Origin: Paragemmobacter kunshanensis
Lineage (GTDB): Bacteria; Pseudomonadota; Alphaproteobacteria; Rhodobacterales; Rhodobacteraceae
Direction: 5' to 3'
Length of the DNA: 64,000 nucleotides
Assembly (NCBI RefSeq): GCF_011059185.1
Contig: NZ_JAALFE010000010.1
Location: 62,001 to 126,000, forward strand
The position numbers and the translations under genes were made by a program. Under the pieces are notes generated by a model. It saw nothing but the letters and a program-made list of their open reading frames with translations, made no database searches and was not told where the DNA came from. The first letter of the stretch is position 1, and each line of letters opens with the position of its first letter. Of the stretch, positions 54,587 to 63,792 are shown one piece after another.

Positions 54587-55300
54587 TCACTTCAGCGTGG
54601 CGAAATAGGCAGCCAGGGCTGCAATCTCGTCATTCGACAGGCGCCCCGCCATCATCTGCATCACCGGATGGGGGCGCAGCCTGTCCTTGTAGGCATGCAT
54701 GGCGACGACGAAATCCTCTTCCGGCCAGCCAGTCACCGACGGGATGCCCTGATCCGATCCATCCGCCTGATGGCAGGTCGTGCATTCCGACGACAGGTAG
54801 GCGCCGTAATCCGGATCCCCCTGAATGGCGAGGATCGCGGGATCCACCGCATGATCCGTCATGATCGCCGTCGGCTCCGCCTCGGGGATGTCGCGCGGCT
54901 TGTCCGACCATTCGCGGATATAGGCCAGAAGCGCCAACCGCGCCTCGGGATCCGCCATGCCGCGATAATTCATCCGCGTGCCGGAAACCAGGGCCTTGGG
55001 ATTGTGGACATAGGCATCCAGCGTCTCCAGCGTCCAGGTCAGCCCATCCGCCCCCATCCGCGCCATCGACTTGGAATAGGTGAAATCCTCAAGCGCCCCG
55101 GCCCGACGCCCGAACAGCCCGTTCAACCGCGGCCCGACCCGGTTCTTCGCCCCTTCCCCGATCTGGTGGCAGGCGGAACATTGCTTCTTGAACAGCGCCT
55201 CGCCCCGTTCGGCATCCCCGATCTCCTCCGCCCCCGCCGCCACGGCAGCAAGGGCGAAGAGGGCCAGCAGCGATGGAAACCGGCCCCCCATCCCCGTCAC
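54587..55300 (-). CDS. soxE: SoxE, diheme c-type cytochrome
   Basis: This 237-residue secreted cytochrome has two heme sites, CSACH (41-45) and CTTCH (173-177). The start is GTG at 55300, within a GTGA overlap with the soxD stop, so translation is coupled; an ATG three codons in is an alternative. SoxE forms the SoxEF sulfide dehydrogenase with SoxF, the next gene. It sits in the normal position between soxD and soxF. Confidence 0.9.
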   Translation of the reverse strand: MTGMGGRFPSLLALFALAAVAAGAEEIGDAERGEALFKKQCSACHQIGEGAKNRVGPRLNGLFGRRAGALEDFTYSKSMARMGADGLTWTLETLDAYVHNPKALVSGTRMNYRGMADPEARLALLAYIREWSDKPRDIPEAEPTAIMTDHAVDPAILAIQGDPDYGAYLSSECTTCHQADGSDQGIPSVTGWPEEDFVVAMHAYKDRLRPHPVMQMMAGRLSNDEIAALAAYFATLK

Positions 55301-56436
55301 TCCGCGAAAGTCGCCAGATAGGCGATGATCGCATCGCGTTCCTCGGGCTTCTTCAGGCCCGCGAAGGTCATCTTCGTGCCCTTCATGAAGGCCTTGGGGT
55401 TCTCGAGGAAGGCATGCAGGCTTGCCGCATCCCAGACCAGCCCGCCCGCCGCCATTTCCGCCAGCGGTTTGGAATACTTGAACCCGTCCACCGTTCCGGC
55501 CGCCCGGTCGATCATCCCGTTCAGCACCGGCCCCGTCGCGTTCTTCGCGCCGTCACCCACCTTGTGGCAGGCCGCGCATTTCTTGAAGACCTTCTCGCCC
55601 GCCGCGATCAGCTCCGGATCAGCCCCCGCCTCCTCGACCACGGCCTCCTCGACCACGGCCTCCTCCGCCACGGCTTCCGGCTCGGCCGCGGGCTCTTCCA
55701 CGACCGCCTCGCCTTCCGCCGCCACGGCGACAACCTCAGCCCCGCCTTCCGTCGCCACCGCGGCGCGCAGGTCCGGCAGGCTGCCCGCCGGACGCCCGTC
55801 CGGATCTTCCGGCGTCACGTTCAGATCAACCGCGCGCTTGGTGATCTTTGGCACACCTTCCGCGCAACCCGTCATGCAGGGCTCGCCCTTGAACAGCACA
55901 TATTCCGTCTCGGGGCGGTCATCGGGATAGAAGCCGTCATTGTTGGGCAGGACGATCTCGGTGAAATTCTCGTTCGTCAGGACGAAATCCTCGTCCACCA
56001 ACCCGTTGGAATACAGAAGGAAGGCGGTGATCGCATAGGTCTCGTCCACGCTCACCGTCTGGGCCGAACCGAAGGGCATCGACCGATGCACATAATCCCA
56101 GACCGTCGAAAGATGCGGCCAGTAGCTGCCGATGGTCTTCACCGGGCGCGGATCGGTCAGCGACCCCTCGCCCCCGGCCAGCACCGGCCAGCTGTCCAGC
56201 CCTTCGGCGAATTCCCCATGGCAAGAGGCGCATTTGTCAGCAAACACCTCTTCCCCGGTCAGCACATCCCCCGACCCGGGCTTCAGCCCCTGCCCGTCCG
56301 GCAGCACGGACACGTCCCAGGCGGCAATCTCTTCGGGCAGCGCCGCCCGGCCCAGCCCCAGCGTTTCGGCCATGACCGGGCCCGTGGTCAGGAAAAGCGC
56401 GCAGGAGGCCAGCAGAAGCTTACGCGATCTCGACAT
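55297..56436 (-). CDS. soxD: SoxD, diheme cytochrome c subunit of sulfur dehydrogenase
   Basis: This 379-residue cytochrome has a signal peptide ([20 protein letters not shown]), heme 1 at CASCH (69-73) and heme 2 at CAACH (287-291). Between the two domains is an acidic Ala/Glu/Val linker (about 228-275) with tandem EEAVV repeats. SoxD takes electrons from the SoxC molybdenum subunit. GGGGAGG six bases before the ATG fixes the start, which overlaps the soxC end by 17 bases. Confidence 0.93.
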   Translation of the reverse strand: MSRSRKLLLASCALFLTTGPVMAETLGLGRAALPEEIAAWDVSVLPDGQGLKPGSGDVLTGEEVFADKCASCHGEFAEGLDSWPVLAGGEGSLTDPRPVKTIGSYWPHLSTVWDYVHRSMPFGSAQTVSVDETYAITAFLLYSNGLVDEDFVLTNENFTEIVLPNNDGFYPDDRPETEYVLFKGEPCMTGCAEGVPKITKRAVDLNVTPEDPDGRPAGSLPDLRAAVATEGGAEVVAVAAEGEAVVEEPAAEPEAVAEEAVVEEAVVEEAGADPELIAAGEKVFKKCAACHKVGDGAKNATGPVLNGMIDRAAGTVDGFKYSKPLAEMAAGGLVWDAASLHAFLENPKAFMKGTKMTFAGLKKPEERDAIIAYLATFAE

Positions 56437-57715
56437 TCTCGACCTCCCCATCCGCCTTGACCCACCAGGTCTGGATGCCGTTGTTGTGATAGACATTGTT
56501 CAGGCCGCGGATTTCGCGCAGGGCCTGCTTGGTGGGCTGCACATAGCCCGTCTCGTCCACCGCCCGCGATTGCAGGAACAGCTCCGACCCGTCCCAGTCG
56601 ATATCCAGATGGAACCGCGTCAGCGCCTTCTTCTTGGCATCGCCCGAGATGCGCGCCGTCTGCCAGTTGCGCCCGCCATCCAGCGACACATCCACCCGGT
56701 TAATCGCCCCGTTGCCCGACCAGGCCAGTCCGCTGATCACCAGCGGCCCCTTGCCATGCCGGATCGGCACCTGCGGGCTGGGCGAGGTGATGACCGATTT
56801 CGCATCCATCACCCAGGTCCATTTCCGCGCCCGGCCATCGGGCATCAGATCGGTATACTTCGACGTCTCTTCCCGGCTTTCCACCGCGCGGTCATAAACC
56901 CCGATCCGGCGCAGCCACTTCACCCACATGTTGCCTTCCCAGCCCGGCACGACCAGCCGGACAGGATAGCCATGTTCCTTGCGCAGCGCCTCGCCATTGG
57001 CAAAGAAGGCGACCATCACATCGTCCAGCGCCTTTTCCATCGGGATGGACCGCCCGTTCGAAGACGCATCCGCCCCCTCGACATAGACCCATTTCCCTTC
57101 CGTCTGCACCCCGGCCTCGGCCAAGAGGTCGCGCAGCATGACGCCGGTATATTCCATGTTGTGGATCATGCCTTGGGTGTACTGGCAGCCCTCAAGCTGC
57201 GCGCCACCCCATTCCATGCCCCCATTCGCCGCGCATTCGCAGAAGGCCGTCGTCACATGGCGCGGGAAGCGGGTCAGATCCTCATAGGTAAAGACCAGCG
57301 GCCGATCAACCAGCCCGTTGATCATCAGCCGGTAATCCTGCTTCGACAATTCGATGGCGCCGGAATGGTGCCGTTCAAAGGCGCAGCCCTGCGGCGTGAT
57401 CGTGCCTTCCAGCGCATGGATCGGCGTGAAGTTGATCGACGAAACCGGGCTTTCCGTCAGCCATTCCACATTGCGCCGCGTGACATGGGATTCAAACCGG
57501 ATCGGCATGCCATAGGGCGCCGCATCCACCGCATCCCCGAACGAGGATGCCCAGTCCTGCACCTCGGTGATCAGCGGATCGGGCCCTTCCGCCCGCGCCG
57601 CCCCGGCCCCCGCCACCAGCCCGGCCCCGGCCAGGGCCGAGTTGCGCAGGAAACCCCGGCGCGACGGGCCGCGCCCCTCTTTCGTCGTCTCTTCAGACAT
57701 GCGTTCGTCAGTCAT
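56420..57715 (-). CDS. soxC: SoxC, molybdenum subunit of sulfane dehydrogenase
   Basis: This 431-residue sulfite-oxidase-family protein has a Tat signal ([17 protein letters not shown]), the molybdenum-ligand region CECAANGG and a C-terminal dimerisation domain. SoxCD oxidises the cysteine-bound sulfane sulfur on SoxY, releasing six electrons, so organisms with it do not form sulfur globules. AAGGA lies ten bases before the ATG. It is 25 bases downstream of soxB. Confidence 0.95.
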   Translation of the reverse strand: MTDERMSEETTKEGRGPSRRGFLRNSALAGAGLVAGAGAARAEGPDPLITEVQDWASSFGDAVDAAPYGMPIRFESHVTRRNVEWLTESPVSSINFTPIHALEGTITPQGCAFERHHSGAIELSKQDYRLMINGLVDRPLVFTYEDLTRFPRHVTTAFCECAANGGMEWGGAQLEGCQYTQGMIHNMEYTGVMLRDLLAEAGVQTEGKWVYVEGADASSNGRSIPMEKALDDVMVAFFANGEALRKEHGYPVRLVVPGWEGNMWVKWLRRIGVYDRAVESREETSKYTDLMPDGRARKWTWVMDAKSVITSPSPQVPIRHGKGPLVISGLAWSGNGAINRVDVSLDGGRNWQTARISGDAKKKALTRFHLDIDWDGSELFLQSRAVDETGYVQPTKQALREIRGLNNVYHNNGIQTWWVKADGEVENVEIA

Positions 57716-57740
57716 TGGCGCACGGTCCTTTTCGCTGATC

Positions 57741-59435
57741 TCAAATGCCGGTCACGGTGACCGAATCTCGCGGTTCCACCTTCACGGTGCCAAGCTTGCG
57801 GATATGGGCCTCGACCACGTCCCAGATCTGCGGCCCTTCGGTGCCTTCGTTCACGCTGGCCCAACCGGCCACCGTGTAGGATTTCGCGGCATCAATCGCC
57901 TCGCCCGTATCGGTCAGCGTCAGGTTGCCGATGCGCTTGCCGATCTCCTGCGTGACGTCGATGGAAAACCCAAGGCCGCCCACCCGCACCATGTCGCCGC
58001 CCTGCTGGTAATAGGGGTCGGGGTTGAACAGGTTGTCGGCCACGTCCTCAAGGATTGTCCGCAGCGTCTCGCCCGTCATCTCGGTCCGGTAGCAGGCGCC
58101 ATAGGTCATCGAGGTGACGTTGTGGATATCCTCGCGCGTGATCGCATCGCCTGGCATCAGCGATGCCCCCCAGCGCACCCCGGGCGACATGGCGATCTGC
58201 GCATCGCGTTCCGACCGGATCGCATCGCAGATCAGATCATCCCAGGTCCCTTGGAAATTGCCGCGCCGGTAAAGCAGGCTTTCCGTCGTGCCGATCTTCT
58301 CTTCCATCTGCTCTTTGAACGGCGCGCGTTCCGTCTCGATCATCGCGGCCATGTCGGCATCCGGCGTGATCACGTCTGCAAAGATGGGGATCAGCTTGTG
58401 CCTGAAGCCCATCATCCGCCCGTCCCGCACATCCAGATCGACCCGGCTCACGAATTTCCCGTGGCTGCCCGAGGCGATCAGGATCGTCTCGCCCACCAGA
58501 ACCGGCTCGGGGATCGCGTCATGGGTATGGCCGGTCAGGATCACGTCGATCCCCTTCACCCGCCCCGCCATCTTGCGGTCCACGTCGAACCCGTTATGCG
58601 ACAGGCAGACCACCAGATCGACACCCTCGGCGCGAACCTCGTCCACCATCTCCTGCATGCGCTCTTCGCGGATGCCGAAGCTGTATTCGGGGAACATCCA
58701 TTTCGGGTTCGCGATGGGCATATAGGGGAAGGCCTGCCCGATCACCGCGATCCGCACGCCGCCGCGTTCAAAGATCGTATAGGGCTCGAAGGCCGGCTCA
58801 TCCCATTCCGCGTCGAAGATATTCGCGCCAAGGAACGGGAATTTCAGCTGTGTCTCGACGATCTCCTTCACTCGCTCGGTGCCATAGGTCCATTCCCAAT
58901 GGCTCGTCATCGCCTCGACGCCCAGCGCATTCATCACATTCACCATGTCCTGACCCTTGGTCAGGAAACTGCTCATCGACCCGTGCCAGGTATCCCCTCC
59001 ATCCAGGATCAGCGCCTCGGGCCGCGCCGCGCGGATGGATTTCACCACCCTCGCCACCCGATCCATCCCGCCCATGCGGCCATAGGTCTTGCCCAGCGCG
59101 GTGAAGTCCTCGTAGGTCAGCGCATAGGCCTCGGGCGAGGCCGGGGTCAGCTTGAACATCTCGATGAAGTCGCGGCCCACCACATGCGGCGGCTTGCCCT
59201 TCGCATCGCCCACGCCGATGTTCCATTCCGGCTCGCGGAACCAGATCGGCTTCAACTGGGCGTGGATGTCGGTGACATGCACCAGCGTGACATTCCCGAA
59301 ATCCTCGAAGGCCAGAAGCTGGTCCTCGGTCAGCGCCTGCTGCGCCGCCAGCTTCGACCAGTTGCCGAACCCCGATATCCCCAGGATGGCCGAAGCCGCC
59401 ACCGATGCCTGCAGGAATTCGCGCCGCGTGATCAT
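57741..59435 (-). CDS. soxB: SoxB, thiosulfohydrolase
   Basis: This 564-residue dimanganese enzyme removes the terminal sulfonate as sulfate from SoxY-bound thiosulfate. It has a Tat signal (ITRREFLQASVAASA), metal ligands in HVTDIHAQL, LDGGDTWHGS, LSHNGFD and LTGHTHD, and the SoxB-specific SMTYGACYR. AGGAG eight bases before MITRRE sets the start. A 122-base gap with a strong hairpin separates it from soxA. Confidence 0.95.
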   Translation of the reverse strand: MITRREFLQASVAASAILGISGFGNWSKLAAQQALTEDQLLAFEDFGNVTLVHVTDIHAQLKPIWFREPEWNIGVGDAKGKPPHVVGRDFIEMFKLTPASPEAYALTYEDFTALGKTYGRMGGMDRVARVVKSIRAARPEALILDGGDTWHGSMSSFLTKGQDMVNVMNALGVEAMTSHWEWTYGTERVKEIVETQLKFPFLGANIFDAEWDEPAFEPYTIFERGGVRIAVIGQAFPYMPIANPKWMFPEYSFGIREERMQEMVDEVRAEGVDLVVCLSHNGFDVDRKMAGRVKGIDVILTGHTHDAIPEPVLVGETILIASGSHGKFVSRVDLDVRDGRMMGFRHKLIPIFADVITPDADMAAMIETERAPFKEQMEEKIGTTESLLYRRGNFQGTWDDLICDAIRSERDAQIAMSPGVRWGASLMPGDAITREDIHNVTSMTYGACYRTEMTGETLRTILEDVADNLFNPDPYYQQGGDMVRVGGLGFSIDVTQEIGKRIGNLTLTDTGEAIDAAKSYTVAGWASVNEGTEGPQIWDVVEAHIRKLGTVKVEPRDSVTVTGI

Positions 59436-59511
59436 CCGTCTGTCTCCTCTGGGCATGCGTCCACGCATCGCGCCTATGGCGCGTCCGTGCTGCCCGATTG
59501 TCCCGAAAACC

Positions 59512-59539
59512 CGCGCCCCTGGATCACACCCGGGGCGCG
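59512..59539 (-). terminator. Hairpin between soxA and soxB
   Basis: CGCGCCCC (59512-59519) pairs with GGGGCGCG (59532-59539) around a 12-base loop. On the minus strand it is followed by GGTTTTC and lies 18 bases past the soxA stop. It could be a partial terminator or mRNA-stabilising hairpin inside the sox operon. Confidence 0.55.
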
Positions 59540-59557
59540 CGGCAATGCCTCAAGCGG

Positions 59558-60421
59558 TCAGTGACGAACCGACACGCCTTCCACGCTCAGCCCGTTCCCG
59601 CGCGACGCGACATACAGTTCCAACGCCTTGAACTCGTCCGAATCCGGCTTGAACGTCTCGGCCCGCGTGTCGCGGACACAGCCCACAAAGCGCTGCTGTG
59701 CCGAAAGAATCCCCGCATCCTTCAGTCGATAGACCGGGAACCCGTTGATCTGACCCTGCGACAGGTGATCGGCCCGGATCATCTGGCCCTGATTGTCCTC
59801 GTGGCAATTCGCGCAAGACATCTCAAGCTGGCCAAAGCGGGTGTAATAGATCTCCTTGCCCTTTTCCCAGAACGGGGCCGCGGCGCCGTCGATGGCCACA
59901 TTCACCACCTCGCCCCGCGACTGCATGGAGATCAGCGCCAGCATGTCCTTCATCTTGTCGCTGGTCATGCCCCAGGCCTCAAGGCCCATCCGCTCGGTCA
60001 CGCATTCGTTGACATAGTTCTCGACCGTCATCAGCGCGCCCGTCCCGGCATCGACGCGCGGCGTCACAGCGCGCAGGCCCTTCATCGACTCGGGCCCTTC
60101 ATGGCAACCGGCGCAGCTTTCGCCCTTGGCCCCGATCTCCTGGTTCCACAGATCCATCCCCCGGTCGACAAAGACCATCCCGGGATTGTCGAAATCGTCC
60201 CGCTGCAGATCGCGCGTCTCATCCTCGCGGTAATGCCAGCCGGAATAGATCGTATCCATCACATCCTTCAGATGATCCGGCGCCGTCGTCGTCGTCACGA
60301 ACTCGATCGCGCCATCGTCGGTCTCGACGACCAGCGTATCCTCGACCGGGTCGGCAAGGGCCGTGCCCGCAAGGGCAAGGCCAAGGGCCGTGGCGGCCAA
60401 TCCTGATTTGGTTGCTCGCAT
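59558..60421 (-). CDS. soxA: SoxA, diheme cytochrome c of SoxAX
   Basis: This 287-residue cytochrome has a signal peptide, two heme sites CAGCH (103-107) and CANCH (203-207), and the active-site Cys248 in FVGCVRDTR, whose persulfide ligates heme. It couples thiosulfate to SoxY with SoxX. Having both hemes puts it in the Paracoccus/Rhodovulum type rather than the monoheme type. It begins 28 bases after soxZ. Confidence 0.95.
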   Translation of the reverse strand: MRATKSGLAATALGLALAGTALADPVEDTLVVETDDGAIEFVTTTTAPDHLKDVMDTIYSGWHYREDETRDLQRDDFDNPGMVFVDRGMDLWNQEIGAKGESCAGCHEGPESMKGLRAVTPRVDAGTGALMTVENYVNECVTERMGLEAWGMTSDKMKDMLALISMQSRGEVVNVAIDGAAAPFWEKGKEIYYTRFGQLEMSCANCHEDNQGQMIRADHLSQGQINGFPVYRLKDAGILSAQQRFVGCVRDTRAETFKPDSDEFKALELYVASRGNGLSVEGVSVRH

Positions 60422-60449
60422 GCGCTTGTCCTCCCTGTCGGCGCTGCGG

Positions 60450-60779
60450 TCAGGCGACGGCGATGGGCTTCACGTCTTCGTAGACGGAGCCATCATCATC
60501 ATACCAGGTGAACTTGAATTCACCGGCCGCATCCACCTTGGCGTCGAACTCGAAATAGGGGTTCGTCGACACCGCCGGATCAATCGCCACATCCACCACA
60601 TTGACCCCGTTCAGGTCGCAGGTGAAGCGGTTGATGATCGACCGCGGGATCAGCTTGCCCTCGGCGTCCTTGCGCTGCCCGGATTCCATCTTGTGGCTGA
60701 TCAGGGCCTTGATCGTGACCACCTCGCCCGCGGCTGCGGATTTCGGCACTTTCACGCGGGGTTTTGCATCATCTGCCAT
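60450..60779 (-). CDS. soxZ: SoxZ, sulfur carrier partner
   Basis: This 109-residue protein starts MADDAKPRVKVPKSAAAGEVV and contains HKMESGQRKDAEGKLIPR and FTWYDDDGSVYE, all typical of SoxZ. It has no signal peptide and is exported bound to SoxY, which carries the Tat signal. The gene is 23 bases after soxY. A longer upstream open frame is only the shadow of soxY. Confidence 0.95.
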   Translation of the reverse strand: MADDAKPRVKVPKSAAAGEVVTIKALISHKMESGQRKDAEGKLIPRSIINRFTCDLNGVNVVDVAIDPAVSTNPYFEFDAKVDAAGEFKFTWYDDDGSVYEDVKPIAVA

Positions 60780-60802
60780 GGTATATCTCCCTCTCCCTGA
60801 TC

Positions 60803-61222
60803 TCAGCCGCCGCAGCCGCCGATGGTGACCTTCACGGTCGCCTGCGCCTGCACGATCGACCCGTCGGCCATCTTGGCCATGGCGATCACATCCTGCGTCT
60901 TGGCCAGGCGGATGCGCGTCGCCGCGCGCTGGCTGCCTGCCGCCGGCCCGAAGGTGAAGGTCGCCACCGCAGGCTCGGGGTTGCCCGCCGCCAGCAGCAG
61001 GATCGCCACCGCGCCGGGGGCATCCACCTCGACCGGAACCGTATTGCCGTTCTCGGCGATCTCGGGCGTCGTCAGCGTGATGCCGCCCGCCCCCGCCGCC
61101 GCGCCACCCGTGAAGGCCGCCGTCAGTTCCTCGACCGTGGCCGCCGCACTCAGCCCCGGAAAGGCCGCCGCGGCGATCCCGCCAAGGCCAACCCAAAGGG
61201 CGTTCCGTCTGGAAAGGTTCAT
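60803..61222 (-). CDS. soxY: SoxY, covalent sulfur carrier
   Basis: This 139-residue protein has a Tat signal (LSRRNALWVGLGGIAAAA) and ends GGCGG, the flexible C-terminus whose Cys137 carries the sulfur intermediates. AAGGAG six bases before the ATG at 61222 sets the start; the ATG at 61228 directly abuts the Shine-Dalgarno. All Sox steps act on this cysteine. Confidence 0.95.
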   Translation of the reverse strand: MNLSRRNALWVGLGGIAAAAFPGLSAAATVEELTAAFTGGAAAGAGGITLTTPEIAENGNTVPVEVDAPGAVAILLLAAGNPEPAVATFTFGPAAGSQRAATRIRLAKTQDVIAMAKMADGSIVQAQATVKVTIGGCGG

Positions 61223-61251
61223 CGTCATCTCCTTGGCTCTCCTCTGGGCCG

Positions 61252-61725
61252 TCATTCCTTAAGGGTCATCAGAAAGGCCACCACATCCTCGATCTGCTGC
61301 GCCGTCAGGATCGGCGGCAGGTCTCCCTCGGGCGCCTTGCCCGAATAGGCGGCGCCGGGGCGGATGAAGCCTTCGGTCTTGTAGAAGGCGGGCATGAAGC
61401 TGCCCTCGAAGGTCATCTTCGCATTGGCGACGATGCCGCGCAGCTGCGCCTCGGACCAGCGGTCCGCCACCCCGTCCAGCGGCGGCGCGATGGTGCCGGG
61501 GAATTGCACATTCGGGATGCCGTTCACCTGATGGCAGGCAACGCAATTGCCCAGCGCATTGGTGGTCATCACCTTGGCGCCCTCCTCAGGATTGCCCGGC
61601 ATGCCCGAAAGCGAAGCCTCGATCGCCCCCTCGACGAAGGCCACATCCTTGGGTGCCGTCTCAGACATTGCCGGCACCGCCGCGGCAAAAGCCGCCACCG
61701 CCGCCAGCCAAAGCCGACCAGTCAT
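61252..61725 (-). CDS. soxX: SoxX, monoheme cytochrome c of SoxAX
   Basis: This 157-residue protein has a signal peptide (MTGRLWLAAVAAFAAAVPAMS) and one heme site CVACH (61-65). The distal methionine is likely in FEGSFMPAFYK. It forms SoxAX with the soxA product. GGGAGG six bases upstream supports the start. It is the first gene of the main sox transcript, behind an AT-rich promoter region of 102 bases. Confidence 0.94.
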   Translation of the reverse strand: MTGRLWLAAVAAFAAAVPAMSETAPKDVAFVEGAIEASLSGMPGNPEEGAKVMTTNALGNCVACHQVNGIPNVQFPGTIAPPLDGVADRWSEAQLRGIVANAKMTFEGSFMPAFYKTEGFIRPGAAYSGKAPEGDLPPILTAQQIEDVVAFLMTLKE

Positions 61726-61804
61726 TGCGATCCTCCCTGATCTCTCCCTGCCCTCACGATAACAACGGGATGCGACGGCATGCAACAGAAATATATGTAT
61801 CTGT

Positions 61805-61823
61805 GAATATTCCTATATATAGG
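61805..61823. promoter_or_regulatory. Palindromes in the soxW-soxX gap (candidate SoxR region)
   Basis: GAATATTC (61805-61812) and CCTATATATAGG (61812-61823) are adjoining perfect palindromes in an AT-rich island upstream of soxX. In Paracoccus the ArsR-type repressor SoxR is known to bind the soxW-soxX and soxS-soxV gaps. The GAATATT core recurs at 63206 in the other gap. Confidence 0.55.
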
Positions 61824-61827
61824 CTAT

Positions 61828-62403
61828 TCAATCACTTGCGCCCTGCTGTTCCAGGGCCATCTGCTCGGCGACGAATTTCTGGAAATGCTCGCCCGACTCA
61901 TAGCCATGGTCGCGGACCCATGTCAGCAGCGCCGCCGTCGTCCCCTTGCCAAAGGCCCCCGGCATCATCGCGACCGAGGCATCGGCCGCCGTCGCGCCCT
62001 CGGCCACCTCTTCGGGCAGGAAGATCAGCGTGGGCGTGAACATCACGCCCCAGCGCACGGCCATCTCCTTCTCGCTCAGTGCGGTGCCGTCGAAATCGGT
62101 CACCTCCACATCGCCGAACAGGTTCAACTGCACCACGAAATAGCTCTCGCGGATCAGCGCATCGACCTTTGGGTCGGGAAAAATCTCTTCATGCATCTTG
62201 GTGCAATAGATGCAGCCCCGCTGCTCCACCGTGATCAGCAGGCGCTTGCCCTCGGCATTGGCCTCGGCCAGATCCTCGCGCAGATCCTTGAAGGTCTCGC
62301 GCAGCCAGTCGGGCTTGTGCAGCCCGTCATCGCCCAGTTCCACCGCCATCGCGGGCAGCGCCGAAAGCACCAGCGCCGCCATCATCCCTGCAAGCCGCGT
62401 CAT
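61828..62403 (-). CDS. soxW: SoxW, periplasmic thioredoxin-like protein
   Basis: This 191-residue protein has a signal peptide (AALVLSALPAMA) and the redox pair CIYC (Cys64, Cys67) in a thioredoxin-like fold (RLLITVEQRGCIYC, MFTPTLIFL). SoxW receives electrons from SoxV in the periplasm. The start is 16 bases after the soxV stop. Confidence 0.92.
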   Translation of the reverse strand: MTRLAGMMAALVLSALPAMAVELGDDGLHKPDWLRETFKDLREDLAEANAEGKRLLITVEQRGCIYCTKMHEEIFPDPKVDALIRESYFVVQLNLFGDVEVTDFDGTALSEKEMAVRWGVMFTPTLIFLPEEVAEGATAADASVAMMPGAFGKGTTAALLTWVRDHGYESGEHFQKFVAEQMALEQQGASD

Positions 62404-62419
62404 CGCATCCTCCCCTTCG

Positions 62420-63157
62420 TCATCTCAAGGTGCCAGACCAGTCGAAATTGCGGATCATCCAATCCGCGATCAGGTTCACCGAATTGGTGGCGATCAGGAT
62501 GCCGAAGACGATCAGCATCACCCCCATCGCCTTTTCCACATGCCCCATCAGCGCCCGATGCCGCGCCACCCAGGCCAGGAACGGCCCTGCAAAGGCCGCC
62601 GCCAGCACGAAGGGCAAGGTCATGCCCAGCCCATAGACCAAAAGCAGCGCCCCCCCGCGCCACAAGTCACCCATGCCGCTGGCCACCATCAGGATTGCCG
62701 CCAGCGCAGGCCCCACGCAGGGCGTCCAGCCGAAACCGAAGGCCAGCCCCATCACATAGGCCCCGATCAGCGTGCGCGGCTTGGCTTCCGTCTGCACCCG
62801 CGCCTCGCGGTAGAACAGCGCGATTCTCAGCACGCCCAGGAAATGCAACCCGAACAGGATCAGCACCCCGCCCGCCACCCAGGACAGCACTTCCTTCCAT
62901 TGCAGGAACACCCGCCCCAGCGCCGTGGCCCCCAGCCCCAGAAGCACGAAGATCGACGTCACCCCCAGCGCAAAGGCCACCGCCTGCACCACAAGCCGCC
63001 GCTGCGCGCCCGGCGCGATCGTGCCCCCGTCGCGCAATTCCTTGACCGAAAGCCCCGCCATATAGGACAGATAGAAGGGCACCATCGGCAGGATGCAGGG
63101 CGAAAGAAAAGACAAAAGCCCGGCCAGCGCCGCACCCGTGAAGGAAACTTCCAGCAT
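62420..63157 (-). CDS. soxV: SoxV, CcdA-type membrane thiol transporter
   Basis: This 245-residue membrane protein with six segments has FLSPCILPMVPFYLSYMAG (Cys21) and FGWTPCVGPAL (Cys147), the redox-active pair of CcdA/SoxV. It carries reducing equivalents from cytoplasmic thioredoxin to SoxW and keeps SoxYZ reduced. It diverges from soxS across a 78-base AT-rich gap. Confidence 0.93.
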   Translation of the reverse strand: MLEVSFTGAALAGLLSFLSPCILPMVPFYLSYMAGLSVKELRDGGTIAPGAQRRLVVQAVAFALGVTSIFVLLGLGATALGRVFLQWKEVLSWVAGGVLILFGLHFLGVLRIALFYREARVQTEAKPRTLIGAYVMGLAFGFGWTPCVGPALAAILMVASGMGDLWRGGALLLVYGLGMTLPFVLAAAFAGPFLAWVARHRALMGHVEKAMGVMLIVFGILIATNSVNLIADWMIRNFDWSGTLR

Positions 63158-63197
63158 CGCTCCCTCCCCGAAGCGCTGCCTTGCCCAAATGGCAAAG

Positions 63198-63225
63198 TTA
63201 CATTAGAATATTACTATCTTTATAT
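63198..63225 (+). promoter_or_regulatory. Candidate soxS promoter and SoxR region
   Basis: TTACAT (63198-63203), a 16-base spacer and TTATAT (63220-63225) fit a promoter. GAATATT (63206-63212) lies in the spacer and repeats the palindromic core seen upstream of soxX. Overlap with the -10 suggests repression by SoxR; this is inference. Confidence 0.45.
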
Positions 63226-63235
63226 GGGCGTCAAC

Positions 63236-63664
63236 ATGGGCAACCGCCTTCCCCCGCCGTCATCGGTTCCCTTCCCTGGCTCTGCCGGGGCCTCTCGCGG
63301 GCATATCCTCCGCGCCGCGCTTGTCGCGCTGGCCCTGCTTCTGGCCTGGGCCGCGCCGATGGCACAGGCGCAGGGCCTGCAACTGGCCATGGTGGAACAG
63401 CCGGGCTGCATCTACTGCGCCCGCTGGCACGCGGAAGTCGGCCCCGAATACCCGCTGACCGCCGAAGGCATCGCCGCCCCTCTGCTGCAACTCCAACTGC
63501 GCGAACCGCTTCCCGACGGCGTCACGCTCCGCGCCCCGCCCGTCTTCACCCCCACCTTCATCCTGCTGCGCGACGGAACCGAACTCTCGCGCATCGAAGG
63601 CTATCCGGGCGAAGATTTCTTCTGGCCCCTGCTGGCGCAGATGATCGCCGCCGCCGGGAACTGA
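63236..63664 (+). CDS. soxS: SoxS, periplasmic thiol-disulfide oxidoreductase
   Basis: This 142-residue protein has a hydrophobic export segment (LRAALVALALLLAWAAPMAQA) and CIYC (Cys58, Cys61) with the trailing PPVFTPTFILLRDG of the thioredoxin fold. SoxS reactivates SoxYZ in Paracoccus. Two in-frame ATGs are possible: 63224, which overlaps a candidate -10 element, and 63236, used here. No clear ribosome binding site precedes either, so the start is the weakest part of this call. It lies beside soxR in the same direction. Confidence 0.85.
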   Translation: MGNRLPPPSSVPFPGSAGASRGHILRAALVALALLLAWAAPMAQAQGLQLAMVEQPGCIYCARWHAEVGPEYPLTAEGIAAPLLQLQLREPLPDGVTLRAPPVFTPTFILLRDGTELSRIEGYPGEDFFWPLLAQMIAAAGN

Positions 63665-63792
63665 TGCATCCCGGTTCCAGCCCGCCCCGCCATGTCCGGC
63701 AGCCGCACGAAAATGTTGTGATCGCCCGCCAATAGGTTCATCTAGGCGGCAGAACAGACGGGGACAGCACACTGGATCTGAGCGCCGCAGAC

